From assembly GCF_050409585.1 (NCBI RefSeq), contig NZ_JBNUPE010000005.1, positions 62,001-126,000 of the forward strand: a DNA stretch of 64,000 bases, in the 5' to 3' direction. A program made the translations under genes and the position numbers. Source of the stretch: Facklamia sp050409585. Its GTDB lineage: Bacteria; Bacillota; Bacilli; Lactobacillales; Aerococcaceae. The notes beneath the pieces are model-generated. The model was not told the origin of the DNA, searched no databases, and worked only from the letters and a program-made list of their open reading frames with translations. Each line of letters starts with the position of its first letter. Position 1 is the stretch's first letter. This document shows positions 44,351 to 52,885 of the stretch, piece after piece.

Positions 44351-45121
44351 TTGTCACGTTATGTAGCTAAAGTTCAATATGATGGAAGTCACTATCACGG
44401 TTATCAAATTCAAAAAAATGGTATATCTATTCAAGAGAAAATTGAAAATGCCTTGCTTCTTATTGCTAAAAAAAGCCCAGAAAACCCTATTAAAATTATA
44501 GGTTCCGGTCGAACAGATGCAGGGGTTCATGCCATGGGGCAAGTGATCCATTTTGATTTTCCTGCTTCGATTCCGGCTATCAATCTTTTGCGTGCTTTGA
44601 ATTCTATTCTTGAAAAAGACATTCGTATTATTCAATGTAACCAGACGAAGATAGATTTTCATGCCCGCTACCATGCTATTGGAAAGTCCTATCGCTATCG
44701 CGTGGATACTCAAGCTTTCCCAGATCCTTTTAAACGAAATTTTACCACTCACCATGGTTATCCTTTTGAAATTGAGCGCATTCAAGAAGGTTTAGCTTAT
44801 CTACAAGGAGAACACGATTTCACAAGTTTTTGCTCTACTAAAACAGATAAAGAGAATAAAGTGAGAAACTTATATGAAGTAAAGGCTAATCTAGACGTTC
44901 CTAATCAAGAGTTAGTTTTTGATTTTAAAGGGAACGGATTTTTATACAATATGATCCGTATTATTGTGGGAACTTCCCTTCAAATAGGTGACGGCCTTAA
45001 AGAACCTATCGAGATGCAACGACTTCTAGATATAAAAGATCGCAACCAGGCAGGTCCTACAGCGCCTCCACAAGGTTTATATTTAATGCATGTAGAATAT
45101 GAGGAGGATCCTTTTGAGTAA
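44351..45121 (+). CDS. truA: tRNA pseudouridine(38-40) synthase TruA
   Basis: TruA isomerises uridines 38-40 in the anticodon arm of many tRNAs. The catalytic Asp56 is in G-R-T-D-A-G-V-H. I chose TTG 44351 (M-S-R-Y-V-A-K-V-Q-Y-D-G) after AAAGGAGTGGG; an ATG at 44333 in the same frame would place the ribosome site inside the gene. 256 residues. It overlaps the next gene by eight bases. Confidence 0.95.
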   Translation: MSRYVAKVQYDGSHYHGYQIQKNGISIQEKIENALLLIAKKSPENPIKIIGSGRTDAGVHAMGQVIHFDFPASIPAINLLRALNSILEKDIRIIQCNQTKIDFHARYHAIGKSYRYRVDTQAFPDPFKRNFTTHHGYPFEIERIQEGLAYLQGEHDFTSFCSTKTDKENKVRNLYEVKANLDVPNQELVFDFKGNGFLYNMIRIIVGTSLQIGDGLKEPIEMQRLLDIKDRNQAGPTAPPQGLYLMHVEYEEDPFE

Positions 45122-45647
45122 GATAAAAAAAACAAGTGACTGGCAGGTTCGTCGAGTAGAATTAAAAGATATCGATAAGTTGCAAGCCATTTATGATCAA
45201 GCACGTCGATTTCAATTGGCTACTGGTAATCTCAATCAATGGATTGATGGCTATCCTGGCAGAGAGGTCATTCTAAATGATTATCGTTCAGCACATTCTT
45301 ATATAGTAGAAGATAGGCTCGATCATGAAATATTAGCAGTGATGGCTTTGCTAGCAGGGGAAGACCCTACTTATAAAAACATTCAGGGACAGTGGCTGAA
45401 TGATGAAGAGTATGTGACTATTCATCGACTAGCATCTTTACCATCAGCAAAAGGTAGTGGGCAAGCATTATTAGACTGGACCTTGGAACATTATTCGAAT
45501 ATCAGAATTGACACACATGAGGAAAATCAACCAATGAAACATATTTTAGCAAAGCTAGGATTTCAGTTTTGTGGCATTATTTTTTTAGAAAATGGCGATC
45601 CTAGAGATGCTTACCAATATTACAGAAAGAAGGAGAATCCATGTTAA
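45114..45647 (+). CDS. GNAT-family N-acetyltransferase
   Basis: A 177-residue protein whose middle and end resemble GNAT enzymes: a core strand with Y-V-T-I-H-R-L-A, a CoA-loop-like A-K-G-S-G-Q-A-L-L-D-W and a final L-G-F-x-F-C-G-I strand. The substrate is unknown. The start TTG 45114 follows AGGAGG (45102-45107) at six bases; the ATG at 45099 would leave no ribosome site. It overlaps truA by eight bases and the pap-like gene by seven, so the three are translated as a coupled unit. Confidence 0.8.
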   Translation: MSKIKKTSDWQVRRVELKDIDKLQAIYDQARRFQLATGNLNQWIDGYPGREVILNDYRSAHSYIVEDRLDHEILAVMALLAGEDPTYKNIQGQWLNDEEYVTIHRLASLPSAKGSGQALLDWTLEHYSNIRIDTHEENQPMKHILAKLGFQFCGIIFLENGDPRDAYQYYRKKENPC

Positions 45648-47107
45648 AAGACTTTGATTTTGAAAAAATTGACCAACGCTTTGATAACTATAAAAGATCA
45701 GAGTTGGGTGAAAGGCTCGATCAATTACAACGAACAGTTAAAGGACTTGAAATTCCAGTTTTAATTTTAATTGATGGCTGGGAATCGGCAGGTAAAGGCT
45801 ATGTGATCAACGATTTAACGCGTGAACTCGATCCACGTTATGTGAGAGTAGAAGTCTTTGACAAGGCCAATCAAATGGAAAAAGCGCATCCTTCTGTTTG
45901 GCGTTTTTGGCAAAAAATTCCCTCTAATCAAGAAATAGTTATCTATGATCGTTCCTTTTACTATCAAGTCTTTAATCATGATCAAAAAAATGATGAAAAA
46001 CTAGAGCAGCGTGTTCGTGAATTAACAGAACTAGATAGTACTTTGATAAATAACGGTATGATTGTTATTAAGTTTTTCATAAATATAACGGAAAAAACAC
46101 AAAAAAAACGCATCAAGAAACTTGAAGAGACAGTTGAAGGAAAGCATTTGTTATCTGAGGTAGACTATGAACAAAATAAAAACTACCAAGACCACCGAGA
46201 ATGGTTTGAAAAGATTCTTACCCAAACTAATAATAAACGATCACCTTGGCATATCGTTGCAGCTGAGGACAAAAAATATGCTTCTAAAATGGTCTTAGGG
46301 ACGGTAATTGATGAAATTCATCGTGGTATAGAACGGATCGTTCAGTGCCGGACTAGGGATGAAGCGATTAAAAGAGATCGTGATCAGGTTTACGATGTTC
46401 TTGACCAATTTGACTTAAGTAAGAGTCTTTCAAAAGATGATTACCACAAGGAGTTAGCTGACTTACAAGAGCAAGCGGCTAAATTGGTTTACCAATGCTA
46501 TGATCAGAAAATCCCCATTGTTTTAGCCTTTGAAGGAATGGATGCAGCTGGTAAAGGTGGGGCAATTAAGCGGTTGACCCGGCACATTGATCCTCGTTCT
46601 TATAAAATATTTGGAATTAACGCACCAGACCCTATAGAAGAAAAATTTCATTATTTATGGCGTTTTCAAAAAGAAATGCCCGAAGATGGTCAGATGGTTA
46701 TTTTTGATCGTTCTTGGTATGGGCGGGTCTTAGTTGAGAGGGTAGAAAATTTCACCCCTGAAAGAGATTGGGAACGCGCTTATGAAGAAATTAATCAAAT
46801 GGAAAGAACCTTGGCCGACCACGGCACGGCTGTCATGAAGTTTTTCTTATATATTGATAGTCAAGAGCAATATGAAAGATTTGAAGATCGGGTAGAAGAT
46901 CCAGCCAAAAACTATAAAATAACAGCTGAAGATTGGCGCAATCGTGAGAAAATGCCACAATATTTAGAGGCTATGAATGAAATGTTGATTCGCACAGATA
47001 CCGAATATGCTCCTTGGTATATCGTAGCCAGCAATGATAAACGCTATGCCCGTATTCAAGTCTTGAAATACTTCATTGAGCACTTAGAAAAAATAATAGC
47101 TAAATAA
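45641..47107 (+). CDS. pap: Polyphosphate:AMP phosphotransferase, two-domain PPK2 (class II)
   Basis: Two tandem PPK2 domains in 488 residues. The first has D45-G-W-E-S-A-G-K-G and a Y-D-R-S-F-Y lid-like motif; the second has E298-G-M-D-A-A-G-K-G-G and F-D-R-S-W-Y-G-R-V-L-V-E-R-V. Two-domain PPK2 proteins phosphorylate AMP to ADP with polyphosphate. In such proteins the C-terminal domain is usually the active one; here the second domain fits the consensus better, so the same is inferred. ppk1 and ppx lie about 14-17 kb away on the other strand. Confidence 0.85.
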   Translation: MLKDFDFEKIDQRFDNYKRSELGERLDQLQRTVKGLEIPVLILIDGWESAGKGYVINDLTRELDPRYVRVEVFDKANQMEKAHPSVWRFWQKIPSNQEIVIYDRSFYYQVFNHDQKNDEKLEQRVRELTELDSTLINNGMIVIKFFINITEKTQKKRIKKLEETVEGKHLLSEVDYEQNKNYQDHREWFEKILTQTNNKRSPWHIVAAEDKKYASKMVLGTVIDEIHRGIERIVQCRTRDEAIKRDRDQVYDVLDQFDLSKSLSKDDYHKELADLQEQAAKLVYQCYDQKIPIVLAFEGMDAAGKGGAIKRLTRHIDPRSYKIFGINAPDPIEEKFHYLWRFQKEMPEDGQMVIFDRSWYGRVLVERVENFTPERDWERAYEEINQMERTLADHGTAVMKFFLYIDSQEQYERFEDRVEDPAKNYKITAEDWRNREKMPQYLEAMNEMLIRTDTEYAPWYIVASNDKRYARIQVLKYFIEHLEKIIAK

Positions 47108-47186
47108 AAGCAACTCTGAATGATACCTACCCTTTGACTGTTTATCCAGCAAAAGTGGTAGGTATCATCTATGAGTTGCTTTCGTT
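47108..47186. terminator. Bidirectional long-stem terminator
   Basis: Outer stem aaagcaactc/gagttgcttt and inner stem atgatacctacc/ggtaggtatcat, with an intervening loop. It sits between the convergent pap and trhP2 genes, with A/T tracts on both sides. Confidence 0.85.
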
Positions 47187-48431
47187 TTATTTTAAGTGTT
47201 TACGAAGCATATCGTGCTTAGCAACAGGTTGACTGACTTTCATAGTAACAATTTGCATAGCGTGAGGAGCCACTTCGATTTCAGCTCCTGTGTCATCCCA
47301 CATTTGATCTAATGTTTCTTGATGACGGCGCATGCCAGGACCATAAAATTCAATGGTTTCACCAACTTTAAAGTTATTGCGTTGTTGAATAGTAGCGATG
47401 GTTGTATCAGGGTCATAATCTAAAACTTCCCCTATAAAGGAATACTCTGGTCGACGTCGACGCTTGCCAAACAATTGCTCTTTTTCACTTGGTGCGTCGT
47501 AATAAAAGCCAGTTGAAAGCTCGCGTTGAGCAATTTTCCATAATTCATCAGACCATTCTTTTTTTACTTCATAATTTTTAGGATCAGCAAAGAAGCTATC
47601 AATAGCCTTACGATAAACGTTAACAACGGTTGAGATATAATGGATGGATTTCATACGGCCTTCAATTTTCAGCGAATCAATCCCTGCCTCAATGATTTCA
47701 GGGATATGGTCTAACATCCCCATATCAACAGCTGACATCGAGAAAGGTTCTTTAATACCCGGTTCACCTGCCCCCACCATTACTTTTTGGTCCAACTCAG
47801 GCAGTTCGAATAAGCCATAGTGCCAACGACAAGATTGACAACAGCCGCCTCGATTAGCGTCACGATTAGCCATATGGTTGGAGAGAGTACAACGACCGGA
47901 ATAAGATATACACATAGCACCATGAATAAAAGCTTCGATTTCTACATCCGTATTAGCACGGATTTCTTTAATTTCTGCCATAGAGACCTCACGTCCTAAA
48001 ACGCAACGTGTCAGTCCGGCTTCCTGCCAAAAGTTCAAGGTTTCATAATTGACAGCTGATTGCTGGGTGGAAAGGTGAATGTCTAGTCCCGGAGCTTCAC
48101 TGGCACATATTTGCATAAGAGTCGGATCAGACACAATGACCGCATCAATGCCAATATCCCTTACTTGCCGGAAAAAATCACCAGCACCTATCTCATCATT
48201 TTCATGAGTAACCATATTAGCAGCGACATATACCTTCGCATCTCTTGCATGGGCAAAAGCGACTCCCTCAGCCATATCCTCAAAAGAAAAATTACCGGCT
48301 CTTTTACGAAGTCCGTAATCATTACCGCCAATATATACTGCATCTGCTCCATAGTGAATCGCAGTTTTTAGTTTTTCGAGCGTTCCTGCGGGTGCTAATA
48401 ATTCTGGTTTTTTAAAAGTTAAGTTTTCCAT
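47187..48431 (-). CDS. trhP2: U32 peptidase-family protein, TrhP2-like (tRNA U34 hydroxylation)
   Basis: A 414-residue U32 protein: N-terminal TIM-barrel part beginning K-P-E-L-L-A-P-A-G-T-L-E-K-L, the cysteine-bearing segment C-I-S-Y-S-G-R-C and G-G-C-C-Q-S-C-R-W that may bind an Fe-S cluster, and a C-terminal U32 domain. Although named 'peptidase', members of the YrrN/YrrO pair (TrhP1/TrhP2) act in forming 5-hydroxyuridine at tRNA position 34 from a prephenate-dependent path in B. subtilis. The pair and its order are the same here. Start ATG 48431 with GGAGG; nine bases after trhP1. Confidence 0.88.
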   Translation of the reverse strand: MENLTFKKPELLAPAGTLEKLKTAIHYGADAVYIGGNDYGLRKRAGNFSFEDMAEGVAFAHARDAKVYVAANMVTHENDEIGAGDFFRQVRDIGIDAVIVSDPTLMQICASEAPGLDIHLSTQQSAVNYETLNFWQEAGLTRCVLGREVSMAEIKEIRANTDVEIEAFIHGAMCISYSGRCTLSNHMANRDANRGGCCQSCRWHYGLFELPELDQKVMVGAGEPGIKEPFSMSAVDMGMLDHIPEIIEAGIDSLKIEGRMKSIHYISTVVNVYRKAIDSFFADPKNYEVKKEWSDELWKIAQRELSTGFYYDAPSEKEQLFGKRRRRPEYSFIGEVLDYDPDTTIATIQQRNNFKVGETIEFYGPGMRRHQETLDQMWDDTGAEIEVAPHAMQIVTMKVSQPVAKHDMLRKHLK

Positions 48432-48440
48432 AAGCGCCTC

Positions 48441-49361
48441 CTATTGTACCTGGTCTGCTTCATATAAGAAGAAACCTGTACCCAATTCCCGATTTTTAGT
48501 GTGATATTGTTCAACCGCTACACGATGTAGTTTTAGTCCTTCTAAAGTCACTTGGTCTTGTTCAATTAATTCCTTCACACGTATAAAATGTCTTGCGACT
48601 TGTTTGAACGCTTCTTCGGGTGTAAATAATCCATCTAAATACCAATGCGTTTGTTGAACATTTGCTAAATCGGGTAAATATTCAATTAAATTTAAATCTT
48701 TATTGGCAAAGATATGTGTACCGTGTTGATCGGTGTAGATCGAATAATGGCTATCCTTTTTATTAGGCTCAGACAAGAAAAGATCACGATCGGTTAACTC
48801 CTCAACATCCTTATGAATATAGTTAAAGTAATTATTCAATAAGCGTCTTCGACTTTGATGAATACAAGTAGAGCCATAGACTTGATAAACAAGAGGAATT
48901 TGACTTTCAGCTAACATATCCTTTAATTCAACAAATGGCACTTCACTTGCGACAAAGGCTCTCTTTGCGCCATATTTGGCCCAAAAATTTACTTGACCGG
49001 ATGAGGTCATTAAAACAGAAGCATTATAAATATATGGTAAGTAGAGGTCTTCATCTTTAAGAATTTGAATTAAGCCAGTATCGCCAACCATAATTTGGTC
49101 TGCACCGATTTCTTTGATCTTCTTTAGAAAAGATCGTGCTTGCTTAATTTGTTCATTATGCAAAATAGCATTCATGGCAATGATGACTTCTTTTTTGTAT
49201 TGGTGGGCGTAATCGATAACCTCTTTCATTTCGTCAAAGGAGAAATAAGCCGGCAAGCGCAAACCAAATACTTCCTCACCAATAACAACTTGATCGATCC
49301 CAAGATCGATTAGTTTTTTGGCTTGTCCTATCGATTCAGCTGTTGCAATCAACTTGATCAT
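48441..49361 (-). CDS. trhP1: U32 peptidase-family protein, TrhP1-like
   Basis: A 306-residue paralogue without the full C-terminal domain of TrhP2. It begins MIKLIATAESIGQAK and contains G-A-D-Q-I-M-V-G-D-T-G-L, typical of the U32 barrel; the cysteine-rich segment of TrhP2 is reduced to a single C in Y-G-S-T-C-I. First gene of the two-gene operon, divergent from the V-ATPase genes. Function as TrhP1 (YrrN) partner is inferred from the tandem arrangement and lengths. Confidence 0.85.
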   Translation of the reverse strand: MIKLIATAESIGQAKKLIDLGIDQVVIGEEVFGLRLPAYFSFDEMKEVIDYAHQYKKEVIIAMNAILHNEQIKQARSFLKKIKEIGADQIMVGDTGLIQILKDEDLYLPYIYNASVLMTSSGQVNFWAKYGAKRAFVASEVPFVELKDMLAESQIPLVYQVYGSTCIHQSRRRLLNNYFNYIHKDVEELTDRDLFLSEPNKKDSHYSIYTDQHGTHIFANKDLNLIEYLPDLANVQQTHWYLDGLFTPEEAFKQVARHFIRVKELIEQDQVTLEGLKLHRVAVEQYHTKNRELGTGFFLYEADQVQ

Positions 49362-49401
49362 TAGAACCCTTCTTTCTAATCGTTATTTTATTCATCTATC
49401 A

Positions 49402-49430
49402 ATTATATACGAGTAAACAGAGATAATAAA
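49402..49430 (-). promoter_or_regulatory. Possible promoter of trhP1-trhP2
   Basis: Minus strand TATAAT (49407-49402) with a weak TTTATT 17 bases upstream. Tentative because of the poor -35. Confidence 0.4.
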
Positions 49431-49473
49431 CAGCATTTTAATACATAGTAACTTTTTCACAAACTAAATAATA

Positions 49474-49504
49474 TTGGAAACGGAATCAAAATTCATGTTA
49501 TAAT
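49474..49504 (+). promoter_or_regulatory. Promoter of the V-ATPase operon
   Basis: TTGGAA (49474-49479), 19-base spacer, TG-T-TATAAT (extended -10, hexamer 49499-49504). The leader contains a small hairpin tttcctat/ataggaaa (about 49526-49545) before the ribosome site. Confidence 0.65.
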
Positions 49505-49563
49505 ATCAGTGTCGCTAATTATTTATTTCCTATTTGAAATAGGAAAAGAAGGGTGGTGAACGA

Positions 49564-49884
49564 ATGGCAAATTTAATTGAGACAGTTAACGAATTAGAGG
49601 CATTAAGTGCTGAAAAAGTTGCTGATTATCAAAAAAAATTGCAAGAAATGCAAGAAAACTTTGAAGATCAAAAACTCACATTTAAAAGGCAGGTTGATTC
49701 GGAATTCGCTCAATTTAAACAAACGACTAAAGAAAAATATAATCATCAATTTCTTGAGGTTGAAAATGACTTAAGAAATGAAAATCAATTGTCGGTTGTT
49801 CAAATTGAATCCGATATTGCTAACCGCCGTGAGGATTTGACGCAAAAAATTGCTGAAAAGGTGGTGAAAGAAATATGGCAATAG
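49564..49884 (+). CDS. ntpF: V-type ATPase peripheral stalk subunit (NtpF-like)
   Basis: A 106-residue almost fully helical, heptad-like protein (from M-A-N-L-I-E-T-V-N to K-V-V-K-E-I-W-Q), expected for the small stalk subunit (H/G in other nomenclature) that pairs with NtpE. Assignment rests on composition and position at the operon head, as in Enterococcus hirae ntpFIKECGABD. Overlaps ntpI by ten bases. Confidence 0.8.
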   Translation: MANLIETVNELEALSAEKVADYQKKLQEMQENFEDQKLTFKRQVDSEFAQFKQTTKEKYNHQFLEVENDLRNENQLSVVQIESDIANRREDLTQKIAEKVVKEIWQ

Positions 49885-51800
49885 CTAAAATGGCTAAGGT
49901 TTTAGCAATTGTTGAGAAAGAAAATCGTGACGACTTGATGCAGGCATTTCAAAAAATGCAAAACATTCAAGTGAAGACAATTAACTCTGAATTGTTGGAC
50001 CAAGAGCCAAAAATGGAATCAAAACAACTGACAGAATATCTCGATCAGTTAGAAAATGTCCGATCAGCAAAAAAATATTTAGAAAGTTATCTAACAGCTG
50101 AATCCTTTAAAGACAAGTATCTAACGCCATTACCAGAAATGAGTATGGCTGAAATTGAAGAAAGTCAAATGGATGAGCAAGCCAAGAAGATTACTGATAA
50201 AGTATGGGAAAAGAAAAAGATGCTAGAAGAAATTGATTCCCAAATTCAAATTTGCGAGAATGAAGCCGATTTTTATCATAAGTGGCGCAATCTAAAAGCA
50301 CTTCCAGATTACGCTAAAGATTATCGCTATACACGCTTGTTATTAGGGACAATTCCTCAAACAGCGGATAATGAATATTACAATGCTTTGAAAGAAGAAG
50401 ACCGAATTGCACTGGAAGAGGTCTATCAGTCTAAAGAAGAAATTGGCCTGGCAGTTGCTTTTGATAAGGATGATGCCTTCGAAGTGAATCAATTTCTTAA
50501 TCAAAACCGCTTCCAGATCTTAGATTATCGCTTCAAAGACCTTCCGGTTAAACTGCTAGAAGAATCCCATATAGAAGCGGAAAACTTAAGAAACAAAGCC
50601 AGAGATCTAAGAAAAGAATTGGGAAGTTTCAGACAAGAATATAACCAATTAAAAATCGCTGAAGAAGTTTTTTATGCCAAAGTAGAAAGACAAAAAGCAA
50701 CAGAATTAGGATTAAACAAAGGGGAGTTGTTCGCTCTAGAAGGTTGGATTGAAGAGCAACAAGCTCAAGCAAGCTTAGAAGAAGTTATAAAAGCGCTAAA
50801 TGGAGAAGTTTATTTAGACTATGTGACACCAACTGAAGAAGAAAGCGAAGAAGTACCCATTCAATTAAAAAATCACCCTTTGGTTGAACCTTTTGAAACA
50901 GTTACTTCAATGTATGGTCTACCTGGATATAAGGGGTTTGACCCGACATCCTCTTTAACGCCTTATTATTGGACATTCTTTGGAATGATGATTGCCGATT
51001 TAGGTTATGGAATTTTACTCTGGTTAGGAACCTTTATCCCATTAAAATTCTTTACGATCGATAAAGGGATGAAAAAAAACATACGTTTCTTCCATCTCTT
51101 ATCATATGCTGTTTTGCTATGGGGCTTAATTTACGGGTCGTTTTTTGGTGAATCCTTGCCTTTCAAGTTGCTATCACCTACTGAAGACGTCATTCAGGTA
51201 TTGGCCTTGTCGATTGGTTTAGGATTTATCCAAATCATTCATGGACTCATCCTAAACACACTCCTAAATTGGGAAAGTAATCGATTAGATGCAATTAAGG
51301 ATGGACTATCATGGATTATCATGCTATTTGGCTTTTTAATTGCAGTCCTTGGACCAATGTTATTAAACATTGAAAGTCTACAACAATTAGGCCTATATTT
51401 AGCTGGGTTTGCAGCCATAACAATTTTGGTAGTAGCTATTATTAAAAGTAAAAATAAATTTGCCGGTTTCGGAGCCGGTTTATACGATTTGTATGGCATC
51501 TCTTCTTATTTAGGAGATTTAGTATCGTATAGTCGACTAATGGCCCTTGGTATAGCTGGAGGATCAATTGCCTTAGCCTTTAATATTTTGGTGGCATATT
51601 TACCTCCTGCAGCAAGATTTTCAGTGGGTATTCTATTAATCATTGCTTTACAGTTATTTAACTTTGGCTTAACGGTCTTAAGTGCTTATGTTCACTCTGC
51701 ACGTTTAATCTTCGTTGAGTTCTTCGGTAAATTCTATGAAGCTGGGGGTCAAGCCTTTGCCCCATTAAAATACTTAGGCAAATACATTAATATTAAATAA
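49875..51800 (+). CDS. ntpI: V-type ATPase membrane subunit a (NtpI)
   Basis: Subunit I/a holds the peripheral stalks and carries the half-channels for the ion. The first about 340 residues are soluble and helical; seven to eight TM helices follow from about residue 355 (T-F-F-G-M-M-I-A-D-L-G-Y-G). The essential arginine is R554 in S-Y-S-R-L-M-A-L-G-I-A-G-G. 641 residues; the E. hirae protein is of similar size. Confidence 0.95.
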   Translation: MAIAKMAKVLAIVEKENRDDLMQAFQKMQNIQVKTINSELLDQEPKMESKQLTEYLDQLENVRSAKKYLESYLTAESFKDKYLTPLPEMSMAEIEESQMDEQAKKITDKVWEKKKMLEEIDSQIQICENEADFYHKWRNLKALPDYAKDYRYTRLLLGTIPQTADNEYYNALKEEDRIALEEVYQSKEEIGLAVAFDKDDAFEVNQFLNQNRFQILDYRFKDLPVKLLEESHIEAENLRNKARDLRKELGSFRQEYNQLKIAEEVFYAKVERQKATELGLNKGELFALEGWIEEQQAQASLEEVIKALNGEVYLDYVTPTEEESEEVPIQLKNHPLVEPFETVTSMYGLPGYKGFDPTSSLTPYYWTFFGMMIADLGYGILLWLGTFIPLKFFTIDKGMKKNIRFFHLLSYAVLLWGLIYGSFFGESLPFKLLSPTEDVIQVLALSIGLGFIQIIHGLILNTLLNWESNRLDAIKDGLSWIIMLFGFLIAVLGPMLLNIESLQQLGLYLAGFAAITILVVAIIKSKNKFAGFGAGLYDLYGISSYLGDLVSYSRLMALGIAGGSIALAFNILVAYLPPAARFSVGILLIIALQLFNFGLTVLSAYVHSARLIFVEFFGKFYEAGGQAFAPLKYLGKYINIK

Positions 51801-51820
51801 ATTTACTAGGAGGTAATATA

Positions 51821-52282
51821 ATGGAATTTTTACAAGAGTATGGTGGTTATTTATTCGCCGTTTTAGGGATAGCAGTGGCAGTTATTTTCTCAGGTTTTGG
51901 TTCAGCTAATGGGGTTGGTACTGCAGGTACATCCGCTGCAGCTTTAACTAAAGATCAACCTGAAAAATTCGTTCAATCTTTAATCTTACAGTTACTACCA
52001 GGTACACAAGGCCTTTATGGATTTGCGATTGGCTTCTTAATTTTCTTACAGTTACAACAAGGCATGGAACTACAAACAGGACTTAATCTATTAATTGCTG
52101 CTATGCCTGTTGGTTTTGTAGGTTGGGTATCAGGTATTCACCAAGGTAAAGTAGCTGCAGCAGGTATGCAGATTTTGGCTAAACGTCCTGAAAAAGTTAT
52201 TAATGCAATTATTTATTCAGTAATGGTTGAAACTTATGCAATTTTAGCATTCGTATTCTCATTCTTACTTGTTCAAGGATAG
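51821..52282 (+). CDS. ntpK: V-type ATPase rotor subunit c (NtpK)
   Basis: A duplicated four-helix proteolipid of 153 residues. The ion site residues known from the Na+-binding E. hirae NtpK (L61, T64, Q65, Y68, Q110, E139) correspond here to L59, T62, Q63, Y66, Q108 and E137 in L-L-P-G-T-Q-G-L-Y, H-Q-G-K and V-E-T-Y. This points to Na+ rather than H+ as coupling ion. Strong AGGAGG site. Confidence 0.96.
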   Translation: MEFLQEYGGYLFAVLGIAVAVIFSGFGSANGVGTAGTSAAALTKDQPEKFVQSLILQLLPGTQGLYGFAIGFLIFLQLQQGMELQTGLNLLIAAMPVGFVGWVSGIHQGKVAAAGMQILAKRPEKVINAIIYSVMVETYAILAFVFSFLLVQG

Positions 52283-52294
52283 GAGGTCAAACTT

Positions 52295-52873
52295 GTGGGA
52301 AACATTGAAACTTTACAAAATAAAATCTTAGGGAAAGTTCAAGCCACAGGTGAAGCACAAGTTCAAGATCTTCAAAATGAGTTGTCCCAAGCAATGGACG
52401 ATTACAAAAATCGGATTAATAAACAATTTGAGCATGATAAAGAAAACTTTATTCGTAAGCAAGAGCAACAATTTGAAATTCGTAAGCAATCATTGGCTAA
52501 TGAATTGCGCAACTCACAGCTTACTCATAAGCAAAAATTATTAGAAGAAATTATCCAAGACGTTCCTGAAGAAATAAACCATTCGATAGCTAATAATTTG
52601 GGTCAAATGATTCAAGCGGCAATGCAAAAGTTGGATTCAAATCAAGCTTTTGAACTAAGAATCGGTGAAAAATCACGTCAATTTATTTCTGATGATCAAG
52701 CGAATAAATTTCATGCAGATTATAATATGATGCAATGGGGCGAAAACGTTGCGGATAAATCTGGTTTTATTCTTACCCAAAAAGGGATGAATATGAATTA
52801 TTTATTTGAAGATATTATTAATGAACTGAAGCCTCAACTGCTTATTGAACTTGAAAAACAACTGAAAGCATAA
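52295..52873 (+). CDS. ntpE: V-type ATPase stalk subunit E (NtpE)
   Basis: A 192-residue protein with a long coiled-coil N-terminal half (rich in K, E, Q; about 1-100) and a globular C-terminal part, as in subunit E that forms the peripheral stalk with NtpF. The start is a GTG (52295; M-G-N-I-E-T-L-Q-N-K) after AGGAGG. Between ntpK and ntpC as in the standard operon. Confidence 0.88.
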   Translation: MGNIETLQNKILGKVQATGEAQVQDLQNELSQAMDDYKNRINKQFEHDKENFIRKQEQQFEIRKQSLANELRNSQLTHKQKLLEEIIQDVPEEINHSIANNLGQMIQAAMQKLDSNQAFELRIGEKSRQFISDDQANKFHADYNMMQWGENVADKSGFILTQKGMNMNYLFEDIINELKPQLLIELEKQLKA

Positions 52874-52885
52874 GGGGGGCTTATA

